A DNA stretch of 9,296 nt, taken from the NCBI GenBank assembly GCA_964582065.1, contig CAZOQG010000067.1:1-9296 (forward strand). The letters run 5' to 3'. Source of the stretch: JACNFS01 sp964582065. Its GTDB lineage: Bacteria > Chloroflexota > Dehalococcoidia > GIF9 > UBA5629. The position numbers were made by a program, and so were the translations under genes. The notes beneath the pieces are model-generated. The model saw nothing but the letters and a program-made list of their open reading frames with translations. It made no database searches and had not been told where the DNA came from. Of the stretch, positions 1 to 6,929 are shown piece by piece; the stretch's first letter is position 1; every line of letters starts with the position of its first letter.

Positions 1-105
1 GTGAGTGTCACCTATCTATCTGAACTAGATCAAGTCTCCGCTTTGACCATCAGAAGCTGGCATCACCTCACATATGTCATTCCTGTTATTTGGAAAGGCG
101 CAGTG

Positions 106-849
106 TTATTGGGAGGTATCGCTCCCTCTTGAGTGAAGAAGCGATCTTGCCAGTCTTTTTTCCAACGCTAGGCCCTCAGGCAGTGGCAAATCCAAGCCTC
201 TGACCACGGCTTGCTTCGCATTCCTGACCGCTGCAGGTGCAAGAAGTGAAATCTGTCTGGCCATGCTCTCCACAGTTGGCAGGAGCTTGTCCCTTGGCAC
301 GACTTGGTTGACCAGCCCGATGTCAAGGGCTTCCTGAGCGCCAATGCGCCCACCAGTGAGTATCATTTCCAACGCTTTGGCTCGGCCTATCGTGCGAGGC
401 AGAGTCTGAGTGGCCCCGGCAGCGGGGATAATGCCCAATCCCACCTCGGGCAAACCGAACTGTGTATCCTCCGAGGCTATTCTTATATCACAACACAGAG
501 CCATTTCGATTCCCGAGCCGAGAACGTAGCCATGGAGGGCGACAATTACAGGCTGCGCAAGGCTCAAGAAAAGCGCCCAAATATCTCGCTCCCAGCGTGC
601 TTGGCGAGCAACCGTTGGTGACGGGGCAGTGAGGAATTCACCTAAGTCAGCGCCGGCGCAGAACGCTCTTTCTCCTGCTCCCTTGCACACGGCTACCATT
701 ACTTCAGCGTCATCCTTGATAGCGCTAAAGACTTGGTAGAGCTCATCCCGCATCTGGATGTTGTATACATTCAAGACCTGGGGGCGGTTAAGCGTAACAT
801 AGGCAACATTGTCTCGCTTTTCAAAAACGACGGTTTCAAAATTGCCCAT
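106..849 (-). CDS. Enoyl-CoA hydratase/isomerase (crotonase family), short C-terminus
   Basis: Crotonase-fold enzyme of 247 residues, expected to act on acyl-CoA thioesters in the cytoplasm, for example hydrating a 2-enoyl-CoA. The first oxyanion-hole segment is AFCAGADLGEF (residues 62-72). The second is GYVLGSGIEMALCCD (107-121). E115 and E135 are spaced like the two catalytic glutamates of rat enoyl-CoA hydratase (Glu144 and Glu164), so hydratase chemistry is plausible. GIIPAAGATQTLPR (139-152) is also typical. The ATG at 849 has GGGAG about seven bases upstream and follows the upstream paralogue's stop by 27 bases, which suggests one operon. The protein ends soon after the LEKRLARSLLHS helix and lacks the usual tail (EGIRAFLEKRPP in its neighbour), so it is about 19 residues short. 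The tail does not appear in any frame of the following bases. Family assignment is firm; the substrate is unknown. Confidence 0.93.
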   Translation of the reverse strand: MGNFETVVFEKRDNVAYVTLNRPQVLNVYNIQMRDELYQVFSAIKDDAEVMVAVCKGAGERAFCAGADLGEFLTAPSPTVARQARWERDIWALFLSLAQPVIVALHGYVLGSGIEMALCCDIRIASEDTQFGLPEVGLGIIPAAGATQTLPRTIGRAKALEMILTGGRIGAQEALDIGLVNQVVPRDKLLPTVESMARQISLLAPAAVRNAKQAVVRGLDLPLPEGLALEKRLARSLLHSRGSDTSQ

Positions 850-876
850 TACAACTCCCAGAGGTAAGCCAGTTCC

Positions 877-1650
877 TCACTTCCCTTTGAATTGGGGAGG
901 TCTCTTTTCCAGAAAAGCTCTAATACCCTCGGTGCGGTCTTCGGTTGTCTGCAAAAGGAAATAGAGGTCCGCCTCCAAATGCAATCCTTGGTCCAGCGTC
1001 AGATCCAAGCCATTATGTATTGCCTCCTTAGCATACTTCAAGGCTAGAGAAGCTTTGGAGGCCATCGTCTGTGCCATGTCCGTTGCCACGGGGATGAGTT
1101 CTTCGCGCCGAGTCACCTTGCTAACCAAGCCAATTCGACAAGCCTCCTTTGCGTCTATGTACTGTCCGGTTAGAAGCATTTCTATAGCCTTGCCCCTGCC
1201 TATCAGGCGTGGCAATCGCTGCGTTGCGCCGTCCCAAGGAATAACACCCGCCCCGACGTGAGTTAAAGCAAACTGGGCTGTTTCTACAGCAATCCTGATG
1301 TCACAGGCCAACGCTAATTCCATGCCTTGCCCCAAAGCATCTCCGTTGATGGCAGCAATAGCCGGGCAGGTAAGGCTTGCCACTGGTGTGGCAACAGATA
1401 ATAGCCTTGTTTCTTGTTCACTGCCGGCCGCTGAAGGAAGCTCATTCAGGTCAACGCCCACAGAAAATGCCTTGTCTCCGGCACCCGTGATGATTATCAC
1501 CTTTATCTCTTCATCAACATTGACATCGGCACAGATTTCAGTCAATTCTGTAGCCAGTCGCGCATTTAGGGAATTATGCACCGCGGGACGGTTGATGGTT
1601 ATCGTGCCCACAGCCCCTGTCTTTTGATAAACAATAGTCTCATGAGACAT
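877..1650 (-). CDS. Enoyl-CoA hydratase/isomerase family protein (crotonase fold)
   Basis: Full-length crotonase paralogue of 257 residues. The ATG at 1650 was chosen over an upstream in-frame start because GAGGAGGA lies seven bases before it and residue 1 begins the usual N-terminus (MSHETIVYQK). The oxyanion segments are AFSVGVDLNEL (61-71) and GDALGQGMELALACD (103-117). E111 matches the first catalytic glutamate, but the second position reads FALTHVGAG, placing His131 where hydratases have Glu164. The following motif is GVIPWDGATQRLPR (135-148). This active site suggests an isomerase, hydrolase or other crotonase chemistry rather than simple hydration. The C-terminus EGIRAFLEKRPPQFKGK is canonical. 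It lies upstream of a second crotonase in a probable two-gene operon and 103 bases downstream of the ATPase gene. Family is certain; the reaction is not. Confidence 0.93.
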   Translation of the reverse strand: MSHETIVYQKTGAVGTITINRPAVHNSLNARLATELTEICADVNVDEEIKVIIITGAGDKAFSVGVDLNELPSAAGSEQETRLLSVATPVASLTCPAIAAINGDALGQGMELALACDIRIAVETAQFALTHVGAGVIPWDGATQRLPRLIGRGKAIEMLLTGQYIDAKEACRIGLVSKVTRREELIPVATDMAQTMASKASLALKYAKEAIHNGLDLTLDQGLHLEADLYFLLQTTEDRTEGIRAFLEKRPPQFKGK

Positions 1651-1729
1651 GCAATTTCCTCCTCTGTTGCTGAAAACCGAAAACTGCTGGCACGTTGCGG
1701 TCAGGGCATCCGGTTGGTGATATAGTCCC

Positions 1730-1746
1730 AACGCCGTACAGGCGTT
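1730..1746 (-). other. Short hairpin after the ATPase gene
   Basis: Read on the minus strand, AACGCC and GGCGTT form a 6-bp stem with a 5-base loop, starting 7 bases after the ATPase stop codon. A second weak 6-bp inverted repeat (GTTCTA/TAGAAC, 1744-1763) overlaps that stop codon. No U-rich tract follows, so this is not a convincing intrinsic terminator. It may be a weak attenuator or mRNA-end structure between the ATPase and crotonase genes. Confidence 0.3.
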
Positions 1747-1753
1747 CTAGTAG

Positions 1754-3448
1754 CTAGTAGAACACATTGCGGAGCACTTCCGAGATTGTGGTGATGCCCT
1801 CTTTCACTTTGACCATTCCGTCGTGCAGCAGAGGCACCATGCCATCTTTGATTGCTTGGGCGCGAATTTCACCCACGGTAGCGCCGTTAATGAATAACTG
1901 CTTCACTTCCTCGGTTAGTATGAGAACCTCAAATATGCCGACTCGGCCGAGATATCCTGTATCACTGCAGAAATTGCATCCTGTGCCTTTGTGCAACTGA
2001 GGTGGTGGCTCAGCCATTTCTTCCTGGTAAGCCATTCGCTCCTCCACGGTTGGCGCATACGACTCACTGCAGTGCCAACAGATGCGCCGAACAACTCGCT
2101 GGGAAACAGTACCAGCAAGACCCGAGCAGAGGAAAAAAGATTCGATACCCAAGTCCAGCAACCGGAACATGACGGTGACAGCATCATTGGCGTGGACTGA
2201 GGACAACACCAGATGTCCAGTAAGAGCTGCTTGAGTTGCTATCCTTGCTGTCTCGGTGTCTCGTATCTCCCCGACCAGAATGATATCCGGGTCAAGCCGC
2301 ATGAAGGCCCGAAGACTGTTGGCGAAATCGATGCCAGCTTTAGGATTCACCTGGAACTGATTAATACCTGCAAAACTGTATTCTACAGGATCCTCGATCG
2401 TCATGATGTTATGTTCCATTCGGTTGAGCTGGTTAATAGAAGCGTAAAGTGTTGTAGTTTTTCCAGAGCCAGTGGGCCCGCCCAGCAGTATCATCCCGAA
2501 GGACAGCTTAAGCAGCCGCTGATATCTTTCAAGTGTACTTGGCAAAAGCCCTAAGCCAGCGAGGTCGAGCATCGGCCCAGATTTAGGCAGGAGGCGCAGC
2601 ACCGCCATCTCACCATGCACAGTATTGCCACAGGCGACGCGTACATCCATATTCTCATCATCAACTCGGGCTGAGAATCGCCCATCCTGAGGCCGCCTTC
2701 GCTCAGCGATGTTCATCCCACCCATAATCTTCAACCTTGATATGAGAGTATCATGGATGTCAAGGGGCAGAGACATCGTATCGTGCAAGACGCCGTCAAT
2801 GCGAAAACGAACCTGGAGCTTGTCTTCTTGAGGCTCGATGTGAATATCTGAGGCTCGCCTCCTCGCCGCTCGTTGCATGAGCAGGTTAAGATTGTAAAGT
2901 GCTGGCGCCTCAGCCTCCGCTGAGATGAGTTCCTCCGGTTCAGCCTCTTCTTCAATAGCCTCAACTGCCGATGTGACAGTTTCCCCCTCTATTTTGCCGC
3001 TGAGCGTGTAGTTGCGGTCAATTGCCTTGCGGATTTCATCTGGGAATGCCATCATCGCCTCAACCCGCATTTTTGAGACAGCAGCGATCTCGTCGATGGC
3101 CCGCACGTCTATTGTATCCCCCATCAGTACGGCCAGAGAACCACCAATAATATCCATTGGCAGAACATTATGCTTTCTAGCCAGTTGCTCGGGGACTAGC
3201 TTGATGGCCTCTGCACGAACCTTGTGTCTCTTGAGGTCGATTAGTGGCACCTTTAATTCGATGCTGACGGCTGTTGCCAGGTCGTGAGGAGTAAGCAACT
3301 CTTTTTCAACCAGAACCTGCCCGACAGTCTTGTCATCCTTGCGGGCGATCTGCAGCGCATCTTGCATCTGCTCAGCAGTAATCATCCCTGTTCTGACAAG
3401 TATTTCGTCAAGGCTCTCTTTTGGCGAATAAGTCGCGCCGCTATCCAT
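1754..3448 (-). CDS. GspE/PilB-family type II secretion / type IV pilus assembly ATPase
   Basis: Cytoplasmic hexameric secretion ATPase of 564 residues, the family that powers pilus or pseudopilus polymerisation. Residues 12-140 form a GspE_N/MshEN-type domain with two repeats 29 residues apart (SLDEILVRTGMIT at 12-24 and TVGQVLVEKELLT at 41-53). An acidic linker (165-180) follows. The ATPase core has RIDGVLHD (216-223), Walker A GGPTGSGKTTT (323-333), Asp box IEDPVEY (351-357), Walker B LDPDIILVGEIRD (385-397) and His box GHLVLSSVHANDA (411-423). A zinc-type tetracysteine is formed by CWHC (457-460) and CNFC (491-494). All catalytic motifs look intact. The ATG at 3448 has AGAGGTG five bases upstream; a GTG at 3511 would add 21 unlike residues. 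It follows the receiver gene by 72 bases. No pilin, PilC or PilM genes are nearby. It is not the archaellum ATPase ArlI. Confidence 0.95.
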   Translation of the reverse strand: MDSGATYSPKESLDEILVRTGMITAEQMQDALQIARKDDKTVGQVLVEKELLTPHDLATAVSIELKVPLIDLKRHKVRAEAIKLVPEQLARKHNVLPMDIIGGSLAVLMGDTIDVRAIDEIAAVSKMRVEAMMAFPDEIRKAIDRNYTLSGKIEGETVTSAVEAIEEEAEPEELISAEAEAPALYNLNLLMQRAARRRASDIHIEPQEDKLQVRFRIDGVLHDTMSLPLDIHDTLISRLKIMGGMNIAERRRPQDGRFSARVDDENMDVRVACGNTVHGEMAVLRLLPKSGPMLDLAGLGLLPSTLERYQRLLKLSFGMILLGGPTGSGKTTTLYASINQLNRMEHNIMTIEDPVEYSFAGINQFQVNPKAGIDFANSLRAFMRLDPDIILVGEIRDTETARIATQAALTGHLVLSSVHANDAVTVMFRLLDLGIESFFLCSGLAGTVSQRVVRRICWHCSESYAPTVEERMAYQEEMAEPPPQLHKGTGCNFCSDTGYLGRVGIFEVLILTEEVKQLFINGATVGEIRAQAIKDGMVPLLHDGMVKVKEGITTISEVLRNVFY

Positions 3449-3520
3449 ATCTACACCTCTGTGCTTGGTTCTGCCTTGGGGCCTTCCGTGGCACGGAACA
3501 CTCGACCCCACAAGCCTACG

Positions 3521-3916
3521 CTAGGATTCTCCGTAAACAATCTTACTTCTTCCAGCAAGCAGAGCCTCTACCTTAGCTAGTATCTCTGCTGGGTCAACCG
3601 GCTTGGTCAGGTACTCATCCGCTCCCATTTTTAGCCCAATGTCCTTGTCATCCTGGCGCGATTTGGCCGATATCATTAGTACAGGCGTATTCGCAGTTTC
3701 AGGCTTTTGTCGGAGCCGATGACAGACTTCGTACCCATCCAAGCCGGGCAGCATGATGTCGAGGATGACAAGGTCAGGATAGTCTGACAGAGCTTTCCTG
3801 AGACCGTCAAAGCCGTCAGAGACGACAATGGCTTCATATCCCGCCTGTTGAAGCGTATATTCTGTTAGTCTCGCAGTGCTGCGGTCATCTTCTATGATCA
3901 GGATTTTCTTAGGCAT
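3521..3916 (-). CDS. Single-domain response regulator (CheY-like receiver)
   Basis: Stand-alone receiver domain of 131 residues with no output domain. The acidic pair is D10/D11 (IIEDD), the phospho-acceptor is D53 (VILDIMLPGLDGYEV), the switch serine is S83 (MISAK) and the conserved lysine is K105 (LTKP). All catalytic positions are present. The ATG at 3916 has AAGGAGGG four bases upstream. That site lies inside the last codons of the kinase gene, and the kinase stop is separated from this start by one base, so translation is probably coupled. It is expected to be phosphorylated by the adjacent kinase. Lacking a DNA-binding or enzymatic domain, it must act by protein contact; the neighbouring PilB-like ATPase is the obvious candidate by position, which is inference only. 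Confidence 0.95.
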   Translation of the reverse strand: MPKKILIIEDDRSTARLTEYTLQQAGYEAIVVSDGFDGLRKALSDYPDLVILDIMLPGLDGYEVCHRLRQKPETANTPVLMISAKSRQDDKDIGLKMGADEYLTKPVDPAEILAKVEALLAGRSKIVYGES

Positions 3917-3917
3917 G

Positions 3918-6059
3918 CTACCCTCCTTGTTGCTGTTTATCCCGGTTACCATGACTCAAGGGCAGTTTAAAGCTGAAGGTGCTACCTTCGTTCAGCTTAC
4001 TCTCCACCCAGATTTCGCCTCCGTGAGCCTCAACGATCTGCTTCACTATATAGAGCCCGAGGCCCGTCCCGCTGCTAGCCCAGGGCATCGAACCATGCAC
4101 CTTGAAGAACTTCTCGAACACGTGAGGAATGGCTCCTGCAGAAATGCCGATACCGTGGTCGATAACCTGCACCAACACACTATTGTTCTCGGCCCTGGCG
4201 GCAACATGGACTTTGTTGCCTTTCGGGCTAAACTTGATGGCATTGTGAACCAGGTTTGTTATCACCTGCTCAAGTTTCTCAGCGTCGCCTTCGATAGGCG
4301 GCAACGTCCCTGGCAACCCTGCCTCGACGGCAATCTCCTTGTCGTCCGCAATCTTTCGCATCTTGACTACCACTTTGTCGATTACTTCATTCATCAAAAC
4401 AGGCTGCATCTCAAATACCATCTCCCCCGATTCCATGGCAGCCGTATCGAGAATGCTACTGACCAGGTTGCTCAAATGCTCGCTCTGCTCATCTACAATG
4501 TACAGGAACTCCCGCTGTGTCTCCGTATCAGGCACCTTGCCATCCAATATAAGTTTGACAAAACCGCGGATAGAATGCAAGGGTGTCCGGAGTTCATGAG
4601 AGGTGTTGGCAATGAAGTCTGACTTCATTTGGTCCAGTTCCCTCTCCTGAGTGACATCAAGGATCACCTTCACCTCCCCAACATCCTTATTTCCGCCGCT
4701 TTTGAGTGTTGACGAGTGAACTTTCAAAACTCGCTCATACGGCTGAGTAAGCACTACCTCATCGTCGGGCGATTCTGTCTGAGCAAGACGCGCCAACGGC
4801 CGCAAGCGTGGGTCTTCCTTCAATTCAGAGATGCTCTTGTTGAGCACTTCGGCAGCTCTCACTCCCAGCATCTGCTCCATATAAGGGTTCAGTCGGGTCA
4901 CCCGCTCGTTCTGATCCAACACTATCAATCCATCTCTCATACTGTTGACAATCGCTGCCAGCTCCTTTTCTTGCATCGAAACCATTTGCTTCACCATTGA
5001 TTTGATGGCAGAGGTTACATCTGCAATCTCATCACCCCCTTTGATCTCCAGCTCAGCTGTGTAGTCTCCCCTCTCAACCGTTCCGGCGTACTCGGCCAAC
5101 CTGCGGAGGGGGTTTGTCACCCGACGTGCAAACAGTAGCGATACTAGTACCGCAGCAATGAAGACGGCGGCATTAATCCCCAAGAGAAAGTTTGTCATCA
5201 CATAACTTTTGGCTATAAGAACGCTGAGAGGCTCCTGAAACACGACACCCCAGCCAGATGGCTCGATCACCATGTAGCACGCAACATATGTTTCCCCGTC
5301 ATACTCATACTCTCCGACCCCACTGCGCCCACCGACAAGGTCTTGCACAACAGTGTAGTCGGAGTAGTCCAGGCTTAGAGGATTCCCAAGCAGCTGTGTC
5401 AAGTACTTCTCTGAGTGGGCTATCACAGACCCTTTCCTATCCACGATGTAGACACTCTCAGTCTCGTCGAGATGGCGACTCTCAATAATACTGCTCACAG
5501 CCTCAAGAGGTATACCCACAAACAGGACACCAACGACGGACTCATCATCACCCTTTATCGGCGTGGCGATGGTAGCCACTGTTAAGTCAAACACGCTCTC
5601 CTCAAATGGATCACCGTAATAGGTTTCACCGATGTACCGACAAAACTTAAAATAATCACGGTCGGAAATATCCATGCCTGGGGCTTCAGATTTTGAAGAT
5701 ATTACAGCCTGGTTGCGAGACTCGAGAGAAGTGACTACCCCGTTGCTATCAGCTATACCTATATAAACAGTGTCAAACCTGGGCGACGTATGCGCACTGA
5801 GAGACAAGATTTCCTTCTGCTGCTTCACATCCATACTCTTAATCTCGGGCATCATCGCCAGCATCTCCAGCTCATAGTGTATCCTATCTTGGAAGTCCTT
5901 GATTTCAGACGCTATGCTATTGGCTTCAGTTAGGTTCTGAGCTCGCTGCAGCCCAAATTCTCGAGACCTTATTTGCGGAAAAGCGTAGAATACTTGAACA
6001 AGTAGAGAGATAGCCAGGCCTCCCGCTACCAGTACCCCTATTTTTGTTACTATGTTCAT
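3918..6059 (-). CDS. Membrane sensor histidine kinase (dCache-HAMP-PAS-HisKA-HATPase)
   Basis: Two-component sensor of 713 residues from the ATG at 6059. In order: membrane helix 1 (about 4-26); an extracytoplasmic double-Cache sensor (27-285) with DRDYF (133-137) and GVLFVGIPL (177-185); membrane helix 2 (290-311); HAMP (about 309-363, with NPLRRLAEYAGTVERGDY); PAS (365-474, starting near IVNSMRDGLIVLD); HisKA with H-box SHELRTPL and phospho-acceptor H488; and HATPase_c with N-box NLVHNAIKF, G1 DHGIGI, FEKFF and G2 GTGLGLYI. All kinase boxes are intact. No receiver is fused; the partner receiver follows directly. The start is uncertain: the frame stays open to a TTG at 6098, which sits right after an in-frame stop, and none of the candidate starts has a clear Shine-Dalgarno. 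The ATG is preferred because it puts Met just before the first helix. The ligand is unknown; Cache domains bind small extracellular molecules. Confidence 0.94.
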   Translation of the reverse strand: MNIVTKIGVLVAGGLAISLLVQVFYAFPQIRSREFGLQRAQNLTEANSIASEIKDFQDRIHYELEMLAMMPEIKSMDVKQQKEILSLSAHTSPRFDTVYIGIADSNGVVTSLESRNQAVISSKSEAPGMDISDRDYFKFCRYIGETYYGDPFEESVFDLTVATIATPIKGDDESVVGVLFVGIPLEAVSSIIESRHLDETESVYIVDRKGSVIAHSEKYLTQLLGNPLSLDYSDYTVVQDLVGGRSGVGEYEYDGETYVACYMVIEPSGWGVVFQEPLSVLIAKSYVMTNFLLGINAAVFIAAVLVSLLFARRVTNPLRRLAEYAGTVERGDYTAELEIKGGDEIADVTSAIKSMVKQMVSMQEKELAAIVNSMRDGLIVLDQNERVTRLNPYMEQMLGVRAAEVLNKSISELKEDPRLRPLARLAQTESPDDEVVLTQPYERVLKVHSSTLKSGGNKDVGEVKVILDVTQERELDQMKSDFIANTSHELRTPLHSIRGFVKLILDGKVPDTETQREFLYIVDEQSEHLSNLVSSILDTAAMESGEMVFEMQPVLMNEVIDKVVVKMRKIADDKEIAVEAGLPGTLPPIEGDAEKLEQVITNLVHNAIKFSPKGNKVHVAARAENNSVLVQVIDHGIGISAGAIPHVFEKFFKVHGSMPWASSGTGLGLYIVKQIVEAHGGEIWVESKLNEGSTFSFKLPLSHGNRDKQQQGG

Positions 6060-6210
6060 GACCAGTACATTGCTCGTGCTTGCCACGGTGGCAGTCAACT
6101 AGCCTGAGCTACGACATTGCCAACCTCGCCAACCAACTTTTGTCACCAGACTCGTTAGGTACCCTCTGTTCCCCACAACGTCGGTTTCCTCCCCAGCTAC
6201 GTCTACGTCT

Positions 6211-6239
6211 ACAGTAGTATACTAATTCAATCTTGTCAA
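6211..6239 (-). promoter_or_regulatory. Candidate sigma-70 promoter for the kinase operon
   Basis: On the minus strand a perfect -35 box TTGACA (6234-6239) is followed after 17 bases by TACTGT (6211-6216), a weak -10. An overlapping TATACT (6216-6221) is a better hexamer but only 12 bases from the -35. Transcription would start near 6204, giving a leader of about 145 bases before the kinase ATG. Identified by eye only. Confidence 0.4.
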
Positions 6240-6330
6240 CAGTTGTGGGCTTCCCTAATCCCCGGGTCCAGATTCAAAAGGCTGACCTCAAGGGTGCTAA
6301 GCTAGATTCACAGCTTTTTTTGTCATTGCT

Positions 6331-6424
6331 ACGAAAATAGATTCTCATCCTTTATGTTGGGTAGATTGGAGCATCGGCTCCAATCACGCCTAGAGCAGAT
6401 GCTCTAGGCTACCCTTATTTTCGT
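6331..6424. repeat. Composite palindromic element with two nested hairpins
   Basis: An outer 9-bp pair, ACGAAAATA (6331-6339) with TATTTTCGT (6416-6424), encloses a 6-bp pair GGGTAG (6359-6364) with CTACCC (6409-6414). Inside are two adjacent hairpins: ATTGGAGC-ATCG-GCTCCAAT (6365-6384) and GCCTAGAGC-AGAT-GCTCTAGGC (6388-6409). Both have perfect stems and four-base loops. The last C of the second hairpin is also the first base of CTACCC, so one pair must give way. The overall fold would be cruciform or multi-branched. This architecture resembles REP/MITE-type mobile palindromes; whether it recurs in the genome cannot be seen here. Confidence 0.6.
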
Positions 6425-6456
6425 CCTCCGTCGTGCCGATTGCAATAGGCATGATT

Positions 6457-6480
6457 GATTGCGAGCGAAGCGAAGCAATC
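6457..6480. repeat. Short interspersed repeat-like palindrome (GATTGC/GCAATC)
   Basis: GATTGC (6457-6462) and GCAATC (6475-6480) flank a GAGCGAAGCGAA core. I recall very similar sequences as abundant intergenic repeats in many bacterial genomes, often mis-translated as a peptide containing CERSEAI. A second GATTGC copy lies at 6438-6443. The assignment rests on memory of the motif. Confidence 0.5.
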
Positions 6481-6661
6481 TGGTGGGGAGCAGTGAAACT
6501 TATACAATTACTCAATCAACGGATTGGGCACTCACAATCCCACTCTCATTTTACATTTCAACTTTTGCATTTCCACTTTGAGTCCCCTTGTGGGGGCCTA
6601 TACCCAGCGCAGGCTTGTCAATGAGGACTAAAGTCCTAGTGAAACCATGACCAATGGGCGA

Positions 6662-6689
6662 TTTACTATGCCGCCATTTACCCTATACT
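6662..6689 (+). promoter_or_regulatory. Candidate promoter for the archaellum operon
   Basis: TTTACT (6662-6667) and TATACT (6684-6689) are separated by 16 bases and match the sigma-70 boxes at 4/6 and 5/6 positions. The start site would be near 6696, exactly at the first base of the hairpin at 6696-6744, which supports the placement. No sigma-28 or archaeal BRE/TATA arrangement stood out. Identified by eye. Confidence 0.4.
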
Positions 6690-6695
6690 TAGGCT

Positions 6696-6744
6696 AGGAT
6701 GTCAGGCTGGTTCCAATACATGGCTGGCAGAACCAGCACATCCT
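6696..6744 (+). promoter_or_regulatory. Stable hairpin at the predicted 5' end of the archaellin mRNA
   Basis: AGGATGT (6696-6702) pairs with ACATCCT (6738-6744), and GCTGGTTC (6706-6713) pairs with GAACCAGC (6730-6737). This gives 15 perfect pairs with a single 3-base bulge (CAG) and a 16-base loop. No long U tract follows (GTTTGTT), so it is not a good terminator. At the very 5' end of a transcript such a stem can protect the mRNA from decay. Confidence 0.55.
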
Positions 6745-6787
6745 GTTTGTTAAGATTACTGAAGGGAGTTTAGCAATAACGCAATCT

Positions 6788-6886
6788 CAGTTCATGAGCA
6801 TTAGCGAAAGGGGGTAACTGAAATGTGATGAAGCGAACTGTCAACTGAATACCCAGAACCCGGAAAAGCGAGAAATCGCAAGTTAC
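6788..6886 (+). promoter_or_regulatory. Possible structured leader RNA upstream of archaellin
   Basis: Several complementary segments crowd this leader: CAGTTC (6788-6793) with GAACTG (6835-6840), GGGTA (6812-6816) with TACCC (6850-6854), GTAACT (6814-6819) with AGTTAC (6881-6886), and a GCGA-GAAA-TCGC stem with a GNRA tetraloop (6868-6879). Some pairings exclude each other, so alternative folds are possible. It does not match a riboswitch I can name. A purine-rich tract (6900-6929) with AAGGAGG at 6916-6922 follows and serves as the ribosome binding site. Confidence 0.3.
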
Positions 6887-6929
6887 AAAACCCAAACAAA
6901 GAGGAAGGAACAAACAAGGAGGAAGGAAA

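Larger units (their letters stand above)
6240..6661. other. Non-coding divergent intergenic region with several palindromes
   Basis: No credible gene lies here. Besides the two repeats listed separately, there is a 6-bp inverted repeat GGATTG/CAATCC (6521-6540), a CCCC/GGGG hairpin with a TTGT loop (6584-6595) and an AGGAC-TAAA-GTCCT hairpin (6624-6637). A weak 5-bp AAGCT/AGCTT stem runs into seven Ts (6299-6321) but has no plus-strand gene before it. The clustering of short palindromes looks like accumulated REP-type elements. Confidence 0.5.

Noticed and set aside
1..132. Plus-strand frame open from the left edge to a stop at 130-132
   Set aside because: It would overlap the 3' end of the crotonase gene, is short, and its peptide is not recognisable; chance cannot be excluded. 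Nothing else is seen in bases 1-105.
3876..4622. Long plus-strand open frame opposite the kinase gene (248 codons)
   Set aside because: It lies antisense to the conserved HisKA/HATPase coding region, has no recognisable domain, and is explained by codon structure of the real gene.
6299..6321. AAGCT/AGCTT stem followed by seven Ts
   Set aside because: The stem is only 5 bp and no plus-strand gene precedes it, so a terminator call is not supported.
6433..6624. Small plus-strand open frame in the intergenic gap
   Set aside because: It runs through the GAGCGAAGCGAA repeat and gives the CERSEAI peptide typical of mis-annotated repeats; no ribosome site.
6331..6640. CRISPR array
   Set aside because: The palindromes are different from each other and are not evenly spaced direct repeats; no cas genes are present.
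6767..6890. Possible group II intron domain I fragment in the archaellin leader
   Set aside because: GAAGCGAAC and the GNRA hairpin are suggestive, but there is no domain V sequence, reverse transcriptase or intron boundary.
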